From Erythrophleum ivorense (taxonomy: Eukaryota > Streptophyta > Magnoliopsida > Fabales > Fabaceae), in NCBI GenBank assembly GCA_026724425.1, contig JAIUCV010000568.1:1-64000 (forward strand): 64,000 bases of DNA, in the 5' to 3' direction. Shown piece by piece: positions 37,991 to 49,967 of this stretch (positions are counted from its first letter, which is position 1; every line of letters begins with the position of its first letter). The notes beneath the pieces were generated by a model, which made no database searches, was not told the DNA's origin, and saw nothing but the letters and a program-made list of their open reading frames with translations. Both the position numbers and the translations under genes were made by a program.

Positions 37991-38351
37991 TTAGTGATAA
38001 GTCTCTAATTTATATGACTTTTCTTATGGTTTTGTAAAAACTTATCATAGTTTTTAGAGTACTTTTAGTCTTTATTACACTAATTTCCCTTATATTATAA
38101 ATTTATGTATTAATGTGTAATTAGAGGAGTATTTGATTAAAATCTCCAAAGTTAAGACTTAATTGAAATAATTTTTAATTATTTGTGTTAACCTTGATTT
38201 TCAACTAATTGTAGTTAAAATCATTGTTTATGGTTTGTATATGAAAGCCTTGGTAAATAGGAGTGATTAGAACTTAGTTTAGATTTTAATTGAGTTTAAA
38301 TTGCATTTTAATTTGTGTCCTTTGTATTTTGTGTTTATAGGGACTTAGTTG
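37991..38351. other. AT-rich stretch, nothing recognised
   Basis: No coding similarity or repeat boundary was seen. It would be the place for the gag side of the minus-strand Copia remnant, but I cannot read gag in it. Confidence 0.3.
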
Positions 38352-38740
38352 TGTAATACTATAATTTCTTAGCTTATTTCAAGTTATTCTCATGCTTTAA
38401 ACTATGCATCTCACATGAGGAGCAAGAAAAAGTAATTAAAATAATAACTATTTTAGCATTGCATAACATATAAATTTATCATTTGATGTCTTGTGGACCA
38501 TGTGAGCTTATGTATCATATTCTCATATTTAATTACATAGATACAACTTATTTTCATCATCAAAAGTGCCCTAGAACTTGTGCAAAGGCAAGAGACACAT
38601 AAAATCTCATGAAGTAATTTCGGCTAGGATTTTCCTTTTTCTGTCACAAATTTTGAAAAATCATAACTTGGAAAAACATAGTTTTTGGAAAACACATGCC
38701 TCTAGGTGTAAATTTGCACGAGACCTTGTGAATTCTAGCT
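38352..38740 (-). mobile_element. Family-1 LTR fragment (3' end, inverted)
   Basis: It starts TGTAATACTATAATTTC and parallels the inverted LTR at 54117: 'attaaaataa-aactattttagc', 'tgtggaccatgtgagctta', 'tacttaattacat' and 'catcaaaagtgccctagaac'. It is cut at 38745 by the family-2 LTR. I could not follow it beyond 43761. Confidence 0.65.
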
Positions 38741-39830
38741 GCAAGTGTAACACTCCAAAATTAATTAAGATGTTAATAATGTATTTGGACTAATTAAGAA
38801 TAATTATTATGGAATAATTGGGTAAGCTATATGAATGAAAATTTACAGAGAAATAAGTTATTAATATGGGTTTAAGATTTCAATTGGATTAAAGCTTAAT
38901 TTGAGCCCAAAATTAATTTGAGTAAGCCATGGGTAAGGATTTATGGAAGCCCAATGATTTTAGGTGCAAGCCCAACTCCTCATCATGAGATTTGGACCAA
39001 GAGAGATCACCTAGTAATAGCCCAATCTGATTGAGTGAAATGGAAGCCCAAGACCCAATTTACATGAGCCCTTATAGTTGGCCCAACACACATTATGCAT
39101 ACCCAAGTTAGATTGACTCTTGAAACTTGGCCTAACCCAATCAAATTTCTACAGCCCAACTCATGAAATAAGGCCAAACAAGTATAAAAATTAGAACCCA
39201 TGAGGATTTGGGCCTTTAGGTCAACCCACAACCCATTTGGGACCCAACTTAAACACAACTAAACCCTAAATACACTTAGCCTCCTCCCTATTCTGTAGAA
39301 AAAACACAAAGGCAAAGCAAAATTCGGAGGTTGAAAGGGAGGCTAAGATTTTTCTGCATTCCTCCACCATTTCTCACTTCTAAAGGAAGATTTGTCCAAG
39401 GTAATCTATATAAAATATGTCCCTCTCATTCTCCTTTTCATTTTGGCCCGATTGGTTTGTCATTTTGAGAATCTTTCATCTCTTCTTAGGATGGAATATG
39501 GTTCTTGGATGATTGTTGCAAGATTTTCAAAGTTGGAGTTTAGAAGGATGATTAGGTAAGCATTTCTGATAAGTATGATTTTTATACATTTTAATCCTTT
39601 TAACTTAAACATTTTAGTATCCAAATATGGCTTTAAGGGTCTAATTAGATGAAATTTGATTTTAGTAGCCATTTTCTATATTTGAGGAATTAAGTTACAA
39701 ATTATTGGATTTTAATGCATAAATTTAGCTTAAATAATTTTGTGAAAATTCCTATTTGATTTTTCCCATTCTTTTGTGCAGAATTTTGTTGGGCAATGGG
39801 AATTTTAAGGATAGAAATTAATTTAGAAAA

Positions 39831-42206
39831 TGATTGAAGCTTCATGAGTGGATCAAGAACTTCACATGGAAGGAATAAGTATGTTTAAACGTATGATACA
39901 AAAAGCTTAGAAGAAACAAGAAGCATGGAGGTCAACGTGGGTTGGAGTTGAGGTGGAAGACACACAAGGGCAGAACTGCACATGAAAGCAACATAGAGCT
40001 GGAAGCAGAACACAAATGAAGTGAACTCGAGCTTGTGTGGAAAGAAGAGAGAAAGAACATCGAGTTGAAGGAACTAGTGTTAAGTTAAGGGAAGAATAAA
40101 CTCCAGAACCATGTTAACAAGAAGAAGCTACTATTTTGAGAACGAAGAGAAGCTGAGCAAGCTGAGAGAACAACACGAGCTGAACGAGAGGGATGAGATG
40201 TAGCTGAAGAAGCTGCTGAACTACATGAGGAAGCTCAACGCTGTGCAGAATGAAAGAAGCAACGTGGCTGGAGCAGAAGGAAGGAGAAAGAGGCAGCTTG
40301 TGTGAAGAGAAACTGTATGAAAAATACGTGGAGCTGAATGAGCTTCAAAGATACGAAAAGCAGCTGCATGGCACGTAAAAAGCAAAGTAAAGAAGCAGCT
40401 GTAACATGCAGAAGCATCATGTGGTATTAAGAGAATGAACATGTCCAAGAAGCCTCAGTTTTTAAGTTTAAGAACAGAGCAAGACGCTGGAAAGAGAAGC
40501 TGAACATGGTGAAGGAAAGAGAGAAGAATGAGCTACATGCAGAGGCTTACGTGGAAAATGACGTGGTTCTGCATGAATCTGAATTGAAGAAGCTGACATG
40601 GGAGCGAAGGAAGCAGCCTCTATTTGAGAGCTAAACAAAGAGAAGAACAACATCTTTAGCTCGAGAAAAGCGAGCATAAATGGGAAGCTACTGGCTGAGC
40701 TCGCGACACACAAAAAGGACTTCCAGAACGCGATAAATTCATGCAAAACTGGAAGAAGAAAATCACGTGGGGCTGGACGAAGCTGAAACTACGAGTAGAA
40801 GAAGCTGCGAGCAATTAACTGGGTAAGGAACTTTCCACGTGAAAATTAAGAAGTAGCATGAAGAGGACCACGTGATGGAGAAGCTTGCACGAGCTGAATT
40901 ATGAGCTACAGACCACGTGGATTAATGAAGCATGAGAGCTGGAGATTTAGTGAGCTGGGAGAAGAAAATAAAACGTGAGGTATTCAGCATGAGGTAGCAC
41001 ATGAAAACGAGCTGTGGGTTCAAGAAGAATAAGCTGGCATGTGATCACTTAAATGAAGAGGTGAAGCCATGTGATCTCATGATTCAAAGGGACTCGGGCA
41101 GAATCATTATTCCATATGCCTTGATCCACTCCATTCGAATCCACACATCTCACGTCTCTCCAAGTCTGTCACACCTCCACATAATTAGATATCCTAGTTC
41201 ATTCATGCTACTCCATTCACTCGCCTATATATATCCTTCATCCCATTCATTCAAGATACACCATCCATCCACACCACGCCATATACCTCTCCATCCTCTT
41301 CTCATCATTATTCCATCTTACATCTCCATCATCCCATGAAGCTTTAGTTCATCTTGAGGCTAGCTAGGAGGAAGTCCTTGGAGAAGCTTGAATCCATGGA
41401 GAAAATTCAGAATTTTGGCTAAGAATTTCCTTATTTTTCCTACACTTTTTCTCTTTCATTTATTTTCTTAGTTAAGATGTATTTAATAAGGAATTTGTGT
41501 GATTATAATTAGTAGCTGGTTAGACACTAATTAGGAAGTATTTTTGTTAATTAATTGATCTGATTAATTTCAATATTATTTGACTTCCTATGTATGCTTC
41601 GAAGGTGTTCGATAAAATACATGAGTGAGATTATTTGTTTAATTTGAGGATTCCTTAATGTTTAGTTGGTTAATTAAATATTTAGGATGATTCAGAGGCA
41701 AATCAAATTAGTTAATCAATCAAATTGAGTGTTCGGGATCTTAGAAACAAGAATTAACAATTTAATGCGGGATTGAGGTCTCAATTCAACGTTAGATTAT
41801 TAATCTCTTGAATCTTGAGTGGTTACCCAAGATAAATTGTTATGAACACAATTAGAAACTCTTAGGCCAGAATTAATCATAATTAGATTAGGATAAGCAT
41901 AGTGGATACCAAGGGACGAATCCAAAGCTAGTCACAAGATCATCTTTCATTCATAATCCATACAATTAGGTAGAATTTAGGAATTTTAATTCAATTTAGT
42001 TTTAGGTTAGTTTAAACCCCCTAATTTAGGAATTTTTAGAGTCTTTTAGCATTTAGAAAACTCAATTAAACATTGAACGCCAATTCTAAGGGAGATGACT
42101 TAGGATTGCACCATTAACTATAAAAATTTATTTCGCTTCCTAGTTTTATTTGAGATTGAACGACACAATCATCAATTTCCTTTCCATTTTATGTATTACT
42201 TTGCTG
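39831..42206 (+). mobile_element. Unclassified insert, LTR-like, with purine-biased half
   Basis: The segment begins TGATTGAAGC and ends 'actttgctg', flanked by GAAAA on both sides (39826-39830, 42207-42211; the match extends to GAAAATG). The left 1.1 kb is strikingly A/G-rich on the plus strand, with repeated 'gaagctg' and 'acgtgg' words. Next is a C/T-rich stretch with a TATATATAT box at 41226-41234 and 'cattcattc' repeats. The right part, with 'ggattgcaccattaacta' and 'tttatttcgcttcctag', resembles the 3' end of long Gypsy LTRs. The ends are not canonical TG...CA, so the boundaries are tentative. No convincing coding frame exists; the minus-strand open frames in 40235-40746 look like products of base bias. 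Confidence 0.4.
40764..40919. promoter_or_regulatory. Cluster of four CACGTG boxes
   Basis: Perfect CACGTG palindromes occur at 40764-40769, 40836-40841, 40869-40874 and 40914-40919. Further ACGTGG words lie at 39935, 40262, 40326, 40549 and 40561, and ACGTG at 40973. CACGTG and ACGTGG are the cores bound by plant bHLH and bZIP (ABA-response) factors. The cluster lies upstream of the TATA-like box at 41226, which fits an inducible LTR promoter. This is inference; no expression can be seen. Confidence 0.5.
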
Positions 42207-43761
42207 GAAAATGCCCCTAAGGATTGATTATCATAATGGGTTATGCTATTGTGCAAAATTACAAGGAGATAATGGTGAAAAACTGAATTTTCTCGGCTTG
42301 ATAACTCAAATCCGAATTTGGGGATATCTCATAGTGTGTTCTTAGTGGTTGAGGCTAAACTCAGTCCATTTAACCTCTTAGATGTATGGGTAAGTGATTT
42401 CTCTTTTTTTATGAGATGTATATACTAAATTTCTATCATTTGGACTGACTTTTGGTGCATGACTTTTACATGTGCGAAAATGGAGATGTAAGGAGTGACC
42501 CATTGTGAGTTCTTGTTGTTGTGACCTTGAATTGGTGCAGTAGACCCTTAGGAAGCTTGGGTAAGAAGTTCTCGATGAACTCTTGTTAAGATTAATCTGT
42601 GGGTAGGGAAATTCCTAATTAATGATAGTTAAATAATGATGATTATGCTTATGTTAAGCCTGGTGTGCTTTGAATCATGATGATAGCTAGAGGATGAGTA
42701 ATTGGCTTCATTGAGGTAACTAGGGTTATTTTCCTAATTCCATGTATATGCTCATGTTAATCTGATATTTGTTACATATGCTTAATTTTGAAATGCTAAA
42801 TGACTGGTTGACTACTTAAATTGTTATTATAATTGGACCTTGTAAGTCCATAGTGGAGCTGTGGTGTAGCTACCACCTATGCATATGCTTCGATCGAGCA
42901 CCGGGTTGTGATCAGACCCCAGATGCACTGAGCCCTGGTTGTGCTCATTGGGGAGTAGGTGTCGTGGATGGGCCTCTCCTAGTATTATTGGCCATTAACA
43001 TGTTGTGTATGATTACTAGTATGGGACAGTAGTCATTGGTAGTTCAACTAGTTCATTTGCAAATTGAATTGATGATTCTAGTATTGATGACATGAAATTG
43101 CACTGGATTGATTAACCTGTACATGTATATGGAAATTTCCTTTTGTTACTGAGATTGTATATCTCACCCCGTTGTGGGCTAACATTTTCAGGAACCGAAC
43201 CTCTTAATGGCAAAGAGAAAATTACTAGAAGCACATTAAATGGTTTGATATTACATAAGTCTGGAGGCCTTGTTGAATTATATTGTAACTAGATTGCTAG
43301 TTTTGTATCATTGTTGCATTGTACCATGAATTGCCTAGTATAGGGACTGTAATCATTTGATACATAAGATGTCAATTTAAACTGGTGATGTATAAAATTC
43401 CTAATGCGACTTATGTTTGAATAGAAATGTGAGTAGTGTGTGAACTATTTGCTGTCATTGATCTATAAACTCATTGAATTATGGTGGCTAGAGGGTTAAA
43501 GATCCACATTTAAGTTTTGAATGGGTAATGATAGATGTGTTAGGTAGATTAGGTAAAAGAAAGATACTAAATATTCACAAATTAAGTTAAAGTGGCCTAG
43601 AGTGTTGCTAGAGGGGGAATCCCTAACAACATTAAGGTTTCAAATTTCCTTACTTTTTCCCAATGTAATTAATCTTCATGACTTCAAACCTTGATTTATG
43701 ATTATTAATTACATCTTTAACCTTAATTATAATGATTAGAAGTTAAGGTCATTACAGCAAG

Positions 43762-44333
43762 CACATGGGTTGTGTGCTACACTATAGCCTTAGCACTTGA
43801 GGGGTACATAGCCTAGCCATACAAACATACATGGTTCCCTATATTTCCTAATGTTTTACCCTTGTTTTTGGTTTTAGAATTGCACAGTCTAAATTTGTAA
43901 ACCACGTAGGCCATGTGATTTTCAAGTAAGTGGAAAGAATCGGATTTTTAGCATATTATGAAATGAATGCTTGGATAATGGAATGTTGATTGATTATGCA
44001 CATAGTATGATTGATGTTTAAACACTTAAGTGCATATAGTTACCTATATATATTCTTATGGAACCTGAAGAACTTAAGTCAAGTAATATCTTATCTAATT
44101 TCCTTATGCAAAGAAGTTTATTTGGACCTCTACATGGATGATTAAACCATGAACTATTTCCATGCAAGGATGACTTTAGCTATGGAGTAGTGTGATATGG
44201 ACAAGTATATAGACCTTTTAAGACATTATGCATCCATTAAAATTTCTTTAGACAAGTAATGATTACAAGTTAATAGATTAAAGGCTTGCATGATTTGTAT
44301 GATTGATATAACTTCATTACCTTTGTTAGGATA
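43762..44333. other. AT-rich stretch, nothing recognised
   Basis: No coding similarity was found. It continues on the far side of the LTR 44334-51526 (from 51532), as the GGATA target duplication shows, so the two belong to one older sequence, possibly another LTR. Confidence 0.35.
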
Positions 44334-44929
44334 TGTAACATCCATGGTTTCAGAATTTTTTTAAGTCTTCTCGCTATAGCTGTAATGTCTAGTTTTCGTT
44401 AAATAACAGAAACGGGCACTTTTTCAAAGCAAGTCCCTTGAAATGAATTAGTTAGGGTCCTAAAAAATTTGAGTAATATTCTAAACTCCTAAAAATGAGA
44501 ATCCTAGCCTTAGACGGAAGGAAAAACGAAGCTAGAATGAAGAAACAAATTTTGACAAAAATCTTATAAAACGTAATGGTATTTTCGTAATTTTGAGTAA
44601 TTTTTAGAATTCACACAGGAGGGCTTTTTAAATGAAAGTTTTGAATTCTCTAGGGTTCTCAAAGGCCCTGAAAATCATGGAAAGCCCTAGGACAGTTAAA
44701 TCCCTTCCAGTGGACGTTTTCCAATGTCGGTGCACCTGAACTTTGATGGATTCGTTCGGGAAGGTTTAGCTCTGCTTTGAGTGACTCCAAAGGCATTTTA
44801 CTAAATTGGGAACCTAAATTTTATGATGGAAAAATAGTTTTTAAAAAGAAGCTAAAACGAAGGAGAAACGAAAATGCCAAGAACGAAGGACAAAATGAGA
44901 ATTTGTGAAAAAATGCTTCTTCCTCCCCC

Positions 44930-44937
44930 TATAAATA
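44930..44937 (+). promoter_or_regulatory. Putative LTR core promoter (TATA box)
   Basis: TATAAATA within 'ccccctataaataggtgg', about 550 bp from the LTR start, followed by a C/T-rich stretch as in many plant transcription start regions. The copy at 12199 has TATAAA at the comparable place (12818). Transcription is inferred, not seen. Confidence 0.55.
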
Positions 44938-45394
44938 GGTGGTGCCCCACTCTCTCCTTCATTTAGATTCATAATTTTCTTCCTAATTTTAGAGAAGAAG
45001 GCTAGGGCTTAGGCACACCAAGGGAAGAGAAGAAGAAGGAGAAATCCAAGCTTTAAGGTATGAAAATTTGCTTCTTTTTTTTTTTGCTTTCTCTTAGCCA
45101 ATCTCTTCTCCTCCTTTTCCCCCTTCTTTCCCATGATTTTGCTGAAGTTTTAAGGGCTGTTTTGAAGGAAGAATAGAGGAGAAATTTCGAAATTTAGGTG
45201 AGGAGGCCAAGGAAAGCAAAGAACAAGTAAGAAAAATCAAGGAAATCAAAGTATCATGCAATCCTTCCACTTGATCTTCCTCCTCCTTTCTCTTGTGATC
45301 ATTTCAACCTATATACGATCAGCCTTAGGGAGTTAAGTTTTCAATCAAACCAAGGGTGAATCTTAAGAATTTGAAGGAGAAGACCAAGAAGGCC

Positions 45395-45590
45395 TTAGTG
45401 GCCCAACCAGTAAGACTACATTCTATTCCTATTTGCTTGTCTTTCATTCCTGAGCTTTTGAGACCTCTTCTCATCCTCTGTTGCGAGGCTTCGCCGATTG
45501 CATTTTATTATATCTTCTTCATGCTCTCGGATACTGGCCATATGTTCCGCGAGCCCCGTGCCTTGCTATTTGCTCAGAATTAATTCTAGG
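45395..45590 (+). other. Unshared segment inside LTR 44381-48284
   Basis: Between 'gaaggagaagaccaag' and 'ctaggtgtgatatgcaaag' this LTR carries about 200 bp absent from the matching place in the copies at 12199, 54117 and 7736. It is less AT-rich, with phrases such as 'gcgaggcttcgccgattgc' and 'gttccgcgagccccgtgcc'. It could be captured host DNA or a short SINE. It has an open frame, but I recognise no protein. Confidence 0.5.
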
Positions 45591-48284
45591 TGTGATATGC
45601 AAAGAAAACAATAAACTAGCAATTAGATTTCAAGATACAAAACTTAGGGTTTCAAGTACACCTTGTAAAATTTGATTGAGTATAATGATTCCTAGGCCTA
45701 AATAAGAGTTTAAATGAGCTCCTAAGATCCCTAGAAGTCTCCTTATATGCTTCTCCCCCTGAGAAAATAAAGCAAAGTCCATGGGTGCCAAAACCTAGCA
45801 TAGGTTCTGCCAAGGAAGGTTCTCATAGCTAGGAAGAGTTTTAAATTTTTCTAAGCCCATTTTGAGTCATATATGATGAATGAATATAAGGGGAGGCCTT
45901 GGAAAAAATTTATAACCCATTGAAAGTGAGTTGGTACTTTATGTTCCGTATTATGACCTAAAGAAGTAACATGTAGTTAGGCTCTTGGTTTTAATTGTGT
46001 GATGACTCCAAGAGGCTTAAAAGGAGTTAAGAATCATATTTGAAAAAGAAAGAATGGAGCCTAGAATTTATTTGAGGGGTGTTGCTTCATTAGGTGCAAT
46101 TATGGAAGCATAATAAGGTTATAGACCAAGCTAGTATCTAAGCAAATTGTATGGTCTTAGGATTGAGTTCATGAACCTAATTGGCTTCCACAAATTGTGT
46201 CTGGGCCAACAGAAATCTTCCCACACTTTTTGTGTGTGTGTGGCCGAAGCAAAGAAGGGAGATTCAAGGGAAAAAGTAGGTAATTACTTCCAAGGTAGCT
46301 CTCTCTACCTTCTCTCATACATGGATGTGTGCTTAGCTTATCTTTAAATATGTGTATGTGTATTTTAAGCCATGAAAAGTATTCTAGCATGACTTTGATC
46401 CCATGGTACCATGATGTTATAATATATTTTCATATGACGCTTATGATGTGTACTTAGGTTTGTTTGAGTGTAGTGAGGCCAAGAACCCTTAGCCATGGTG
46501 AGGATGAGCTAAGAACCTTTAAGATGGATTGAGACAAAGTAAAGAGTCTTCCAAAAGTAAGATGGGCTCCCAAGAGCATGGTTGAGTCCAAGAATCTCTT
46601 AAAAAATAGGTGAGGCAAGTCCAACATCTATAAAAAATTAGGTGAGGCCAATCCACTTACTTGGTAAGCCTTTGTATGCTATGTATAACTTTCTCAAATG
46701 ATGAAAATGCCTTTTAAATGTTTGCATATGTCAACATGACCATACATGCATTTATGAGACTTGTTTGCATTCATTATGTATGATTGAATGGGAGATGAGC
46801 TATTGGGATTATTTGAATCTCATTCTCTCCTCTCTAATGTTCTAACATGTTAGGTGGACCAAATAGACAAAGTAATGGAAGCCAACCACCTTGAAGAAGA
46901 AAGCTTGACACCAATATGTATGATTTTTACTTTTTAAAGCCATGTTGATGTCTAATGATGTAAATTATTGTTGTAAATGGCCTATGGCCTTTGGAACATA
47001 TGTAACTATGATAATATGCTATGTTTAAATGGGGGAATGTATTATATGACCACTAGAATGCCAATTGAGTATGTATTGACAATGTGGCTTCTTGGATGAC
47101 ATTATGGAAATGTGTGTAAGTGTGGGTAAAATGGCCAAAATGAGATTCATGGAGTTTGGGGCCATTTGGGCAGCTCACACAAGTCCTAATTATACTTTTA
47201 AACTTACCCAAGAGGTGCCAAACCCCAAGGAAAACTATTTGGACATTTTGGTATCCCATATGGAGCCAAAATTGACTAATTTAGAACCCTATATCACTTT
47301 TTATCCAAATGAGCTCTTCTTACTCTGATACTTGGCATGTAATTAGATCTTGTTGAGAGCTTTTTGAGAAGCTAAAGAACATAATTGTTTGAGGTCTACA
47401 TAACATTTGATGAATTTTCAAAGTTGGCAAATTTTCTAGTTTTGGTCATGTCGCTGTTCACTTAGGTCCGAAAATAAAATCTATCACACAAGTCTCAAAT
47501 GATGTCCAATTGTCACGATATTTTATACATAGAAACTAGACATTCCCAATGACTTGTGAAAACTTGAAGCACCTCATTTGGATGTCTAGAGAGGGAGATA
47601 TGAAGTTTTAAAGAATTTGTCCAGTATCAGAAATTTCAGCTGATCTCAGTTATTCTTTGATTGGATTTTGAGGTGTGAATGTGCTTGAACTGGTCTAGAG
47701 TTATTTTTTTCCTCTTGCAAACATCCACAAATTTCTAGATTGGTATCATTTACATGGATTGGATTTTTTTAGAATTAATTGGACATTTTTGAATTTTACT
47801 GTAATAATCTACGACAACACCAATGGACAGCTTGACCTCTGAAACTTTTCGAATGTCAAACATCCCCTATGTTCTATGTTATGGTCCAAAAATATTTTTA
47901 ATATGAAGTAGACATCTGTAGATTTTCAGAATGGCTAAGAATATATGATTTAGATTTTTCTAAAATTAGTTATGATTTTCCAAATTTAGTGATAGAAAGG
48001 AGCAAAATCTAGCCAAAAATGAATATGTATATTTCATGCTTCCCTTTGAGTTTCTTGAGATATAGGCCATTTTTAATGATGCAAATGAGTTGTATTTATG
48101 TAATTAAATATGGGAATATGTTGTATGAGCTCACATGATCCACGTGACACTAAATGAAATTTTTATACATGACGCAACGCTAGAAAATGTATTATTTTAA
48201 TCCTTTTTTTCTTGCTTCTTCATGGAATTAATGATGTAAAGCATGGGAATGTCATGAAGTGAGTTAGAAATATATGGTGTTACA

Positions 48285-48436
48285 ATAGCTAAGATCCTTG
48301 TTTACTATAGCGAGGGTACCAGTTCACTACAATGAGGATGCTAGCTCGCTATAGCGAGTTTGTGGCCTCTCGCAATAGCACCAGCCATAACGAGAACAGT
48401 TGGGACCAGGGACTAATAAGTTCTTGCCATAGTGAG
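48285..48436 (+). repeat. Palindromic array in LTR 44334-51526
   Basis: Units include 'ctatagcgaggg', 'ctacaatgagg', the perfect palindrome CTCGCTATAGCGAG (48345-48358), 'ctcgcaatagca' and 'ccataacgag'. The first unit of the array is on the far side of the inserted LTR, at 44371-44380. Confidence 0.85.
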
Positions 48437-49785
48437 ACTTGTTCCGAAAAAAGTGTGAAATAGTGGAATTTTACTTCTTAAAGAGTTTAGAAGTCTCTTC
48501 TTTTTTTGACTGACTTTGGGCTAGCTAAAAATAGAAGAAGCTCTACTTAAGAGAGAGAGCGATTAGGGGAAATTCAAGGAGATCCAAGAAATAGGAGAAA
48601 GAAGCAAGGAAAAAGGTGAGAAAAACTAAGAATTTTTATGGAATTGCCTTTACATATCTTGTTTTCCTTTGCTTGCTTTTCCTTTCCATGGTTTGATGGA
48701 TGAATTGGGTTTGTTTTGGCCTAGTTTAGATGAGAAAGTTACAGTTTCAAGAAGGAAGGCTAAGGCAAGGAAGAAGCTCTTGAAGCTTGGATTCAAGTTA
48801 GTTCCACTCCTTTCTTTCTTTTCTCTTCTTGCTTCCTTTATGTATGTGTTTTGGTTGTAGGGGGAGGAAGTTCTAACCTAGAACTAGCAAGAAACCATTG
48901 ATTTAGAGTGTGGAAGCTTGGGAACTGCAAAGTAAGTGGAAGAAAAATCATCAAACTTCAAGATAGGAAAGTTAGTGGTTCATGAACATATTATAAAATC
49001 TGATTTTATCTCAGAATTTCCTAGCCTATGTGAGTGTTTGTTTGAGTTCCTAAGACCTTTGGGAAGCTTCCTGAGTGCCCCTTCCACTAAAGAAAAATTA
49101 AAAACTCCATGGACTCCAAATGCTCTTCATGGCTCAACCTAAAGCATTTGAGAGGGGTAGGGAGTGTTTTAATTAGTTCTAAGCTTGGTTTGGGGTCATA
49201 TGTGATAGAAGAAGATGAGAGAAACTCTTAGGAAAAATTTAAAAGCCATAGATTGAGAGTTGAAGCAATAGGTTTTATAATGTAGCCTTGAAAAGCAACT
49301 TATGTCTAGACTCTTAGAAATGAGTTTGTGATGAGTTCAAAGAGTTTAAATAGAACTAAGAGGCCTAGATATGAGAAGAAAATGAAGCCAAGAGCTTGAA
49401 TTATGGTAGTTGCTTCATTAGGCCATTAATGGAGCTATTATGGAGCCAATAGACCAAGTATACTTCTTAAGTGTGTGTTTAATGCTATGGCTTGTTCTAA
49501 GAGTGTGATTGAATCTTATTTATTGTGTTTAGGCCAAAGAACTTAAGCTTCATCTAGTTTTGGGCGTGAGACCCAGACAAAGAAGAGAATAATCAAGAGG
49601 GAAGCTTGTGTTCAATTGCCAAGGTAACTTTTCACTCTATTTTTGTTTGCATTTTTGGACGTATGATGATTATTGTAAGTTTGTATGTGCATTTGTATTA
49701 TAAGACATGCCATTTGATGTTGCCTTGTGGCATTGGTACCAATATATTTCATAAATTGTGTTTTGGTTGTGAAAATTACTCTTAA

Positions 49786-49967
49786 GGGTGAGGTAGTGCC
49801 AAAAGTCCTTTGAGATGGGTGAGGTGGAGCCAAATATCTCTAAAAATGGGTGGGACAAGGCCAAAAGTCTTATTGAGTGAGGCCAAGTCAAAATTCGTTA
49901 GAACAAAGGTGAAGCTAATCCAAAAGTCCAAAAAATAGGGTAAGGCTAGACCAAGAGTCCCTAAAGC
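49786..49967 (+). repeat. 31-bp tandem array in LTR 44334-51526
   Basis: Six units start at 49786, 49817, 49848, about 49876, 49907 and 49938. Spacings are 31, 31, 28, 31 and 31. The pattern is 'gggtgaggc-ag-ccaaaagtcc' followed by 'ctaaaaat'. It is the clearest example of this array in the window. Confidence 0.88.

Larger units (their letters stand above)
38746..43756 (+). mobile_element. Family-2 solo LTR, 5 kb with insert
   Basis: It starts TGTAACACTCC and ends 'aaggtcattaca', with perfect GCAAG target duplications (38741-38745, 43757-43761). The 5' block is rich in the words 'gcccaa' and 'ggccca' (38890-39250). A promoter-like region and 'ctaaaggaagatttgtcc' follow. The 3' block has a GC-richer zone (42861-42955) with the inverted repeat GTGGTGTAGCTACCAC and two similar phrases 'gggttgtgatca' and 'tggttgtgctca'. 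A 2.4-kb foreign segment (39831-42206) sits inside. Excluding it, the LTR is about 2.6 kb. No internal region is present, so it is a solo LTR, probably of another chromovirus. Confidence 0.85.
44381..48284 (+). mobile_element. Solo LTR inserted in the palindromic array of another LTR
   Basis: It starts TGTAATGTCTAG and ends 'atatggtgttaca', with perfect ATAGC target duplications (44376-44380, 48285-48289). Its length is 3904 bp, the longest of the family here, partly because of an unshared segment near 45395-45590. A TATAAATA box lies at 44930. The insertion point falls inside a 'tctcgctatagc' unit of the host LTR. No internal region is present. Confidence 0.9.

Noticed and set aside
39007..39258. 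Minus-strand open frame in the 'gcccaa' word region
   Set aside because: It is a by-product of repeated GGCCCA-type words in the family-2 LTR.
40221..40746. Overlapping minus-strand open frames of 60-90 residues
   Set aside because: They lie in a strongly purine-biased stretch where stops are rare by composition. They overlap in several frames and show no domain.
41001..41339. Plus-strand open frame of 112 residues
   Set aside because: It crosses the switch from purine-rich to pyrimidine-rich DNA and the TATA-like box. The product is low in complexity and matches nothing I recognise.
38746..43756. A host gene with introns in the 38-44 kb region
   Set aside because: Perfect GCAAG duplications and TG...CA ends explain the whole block as an LTR; no exon-like frame with splice sites was found.
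45395..45590. tRNA-derived SINE with A and B boxes
   Set aside because: 'tagtggcccaaccagtaag' is only loosely like an A box and no B box is present at the right distance.
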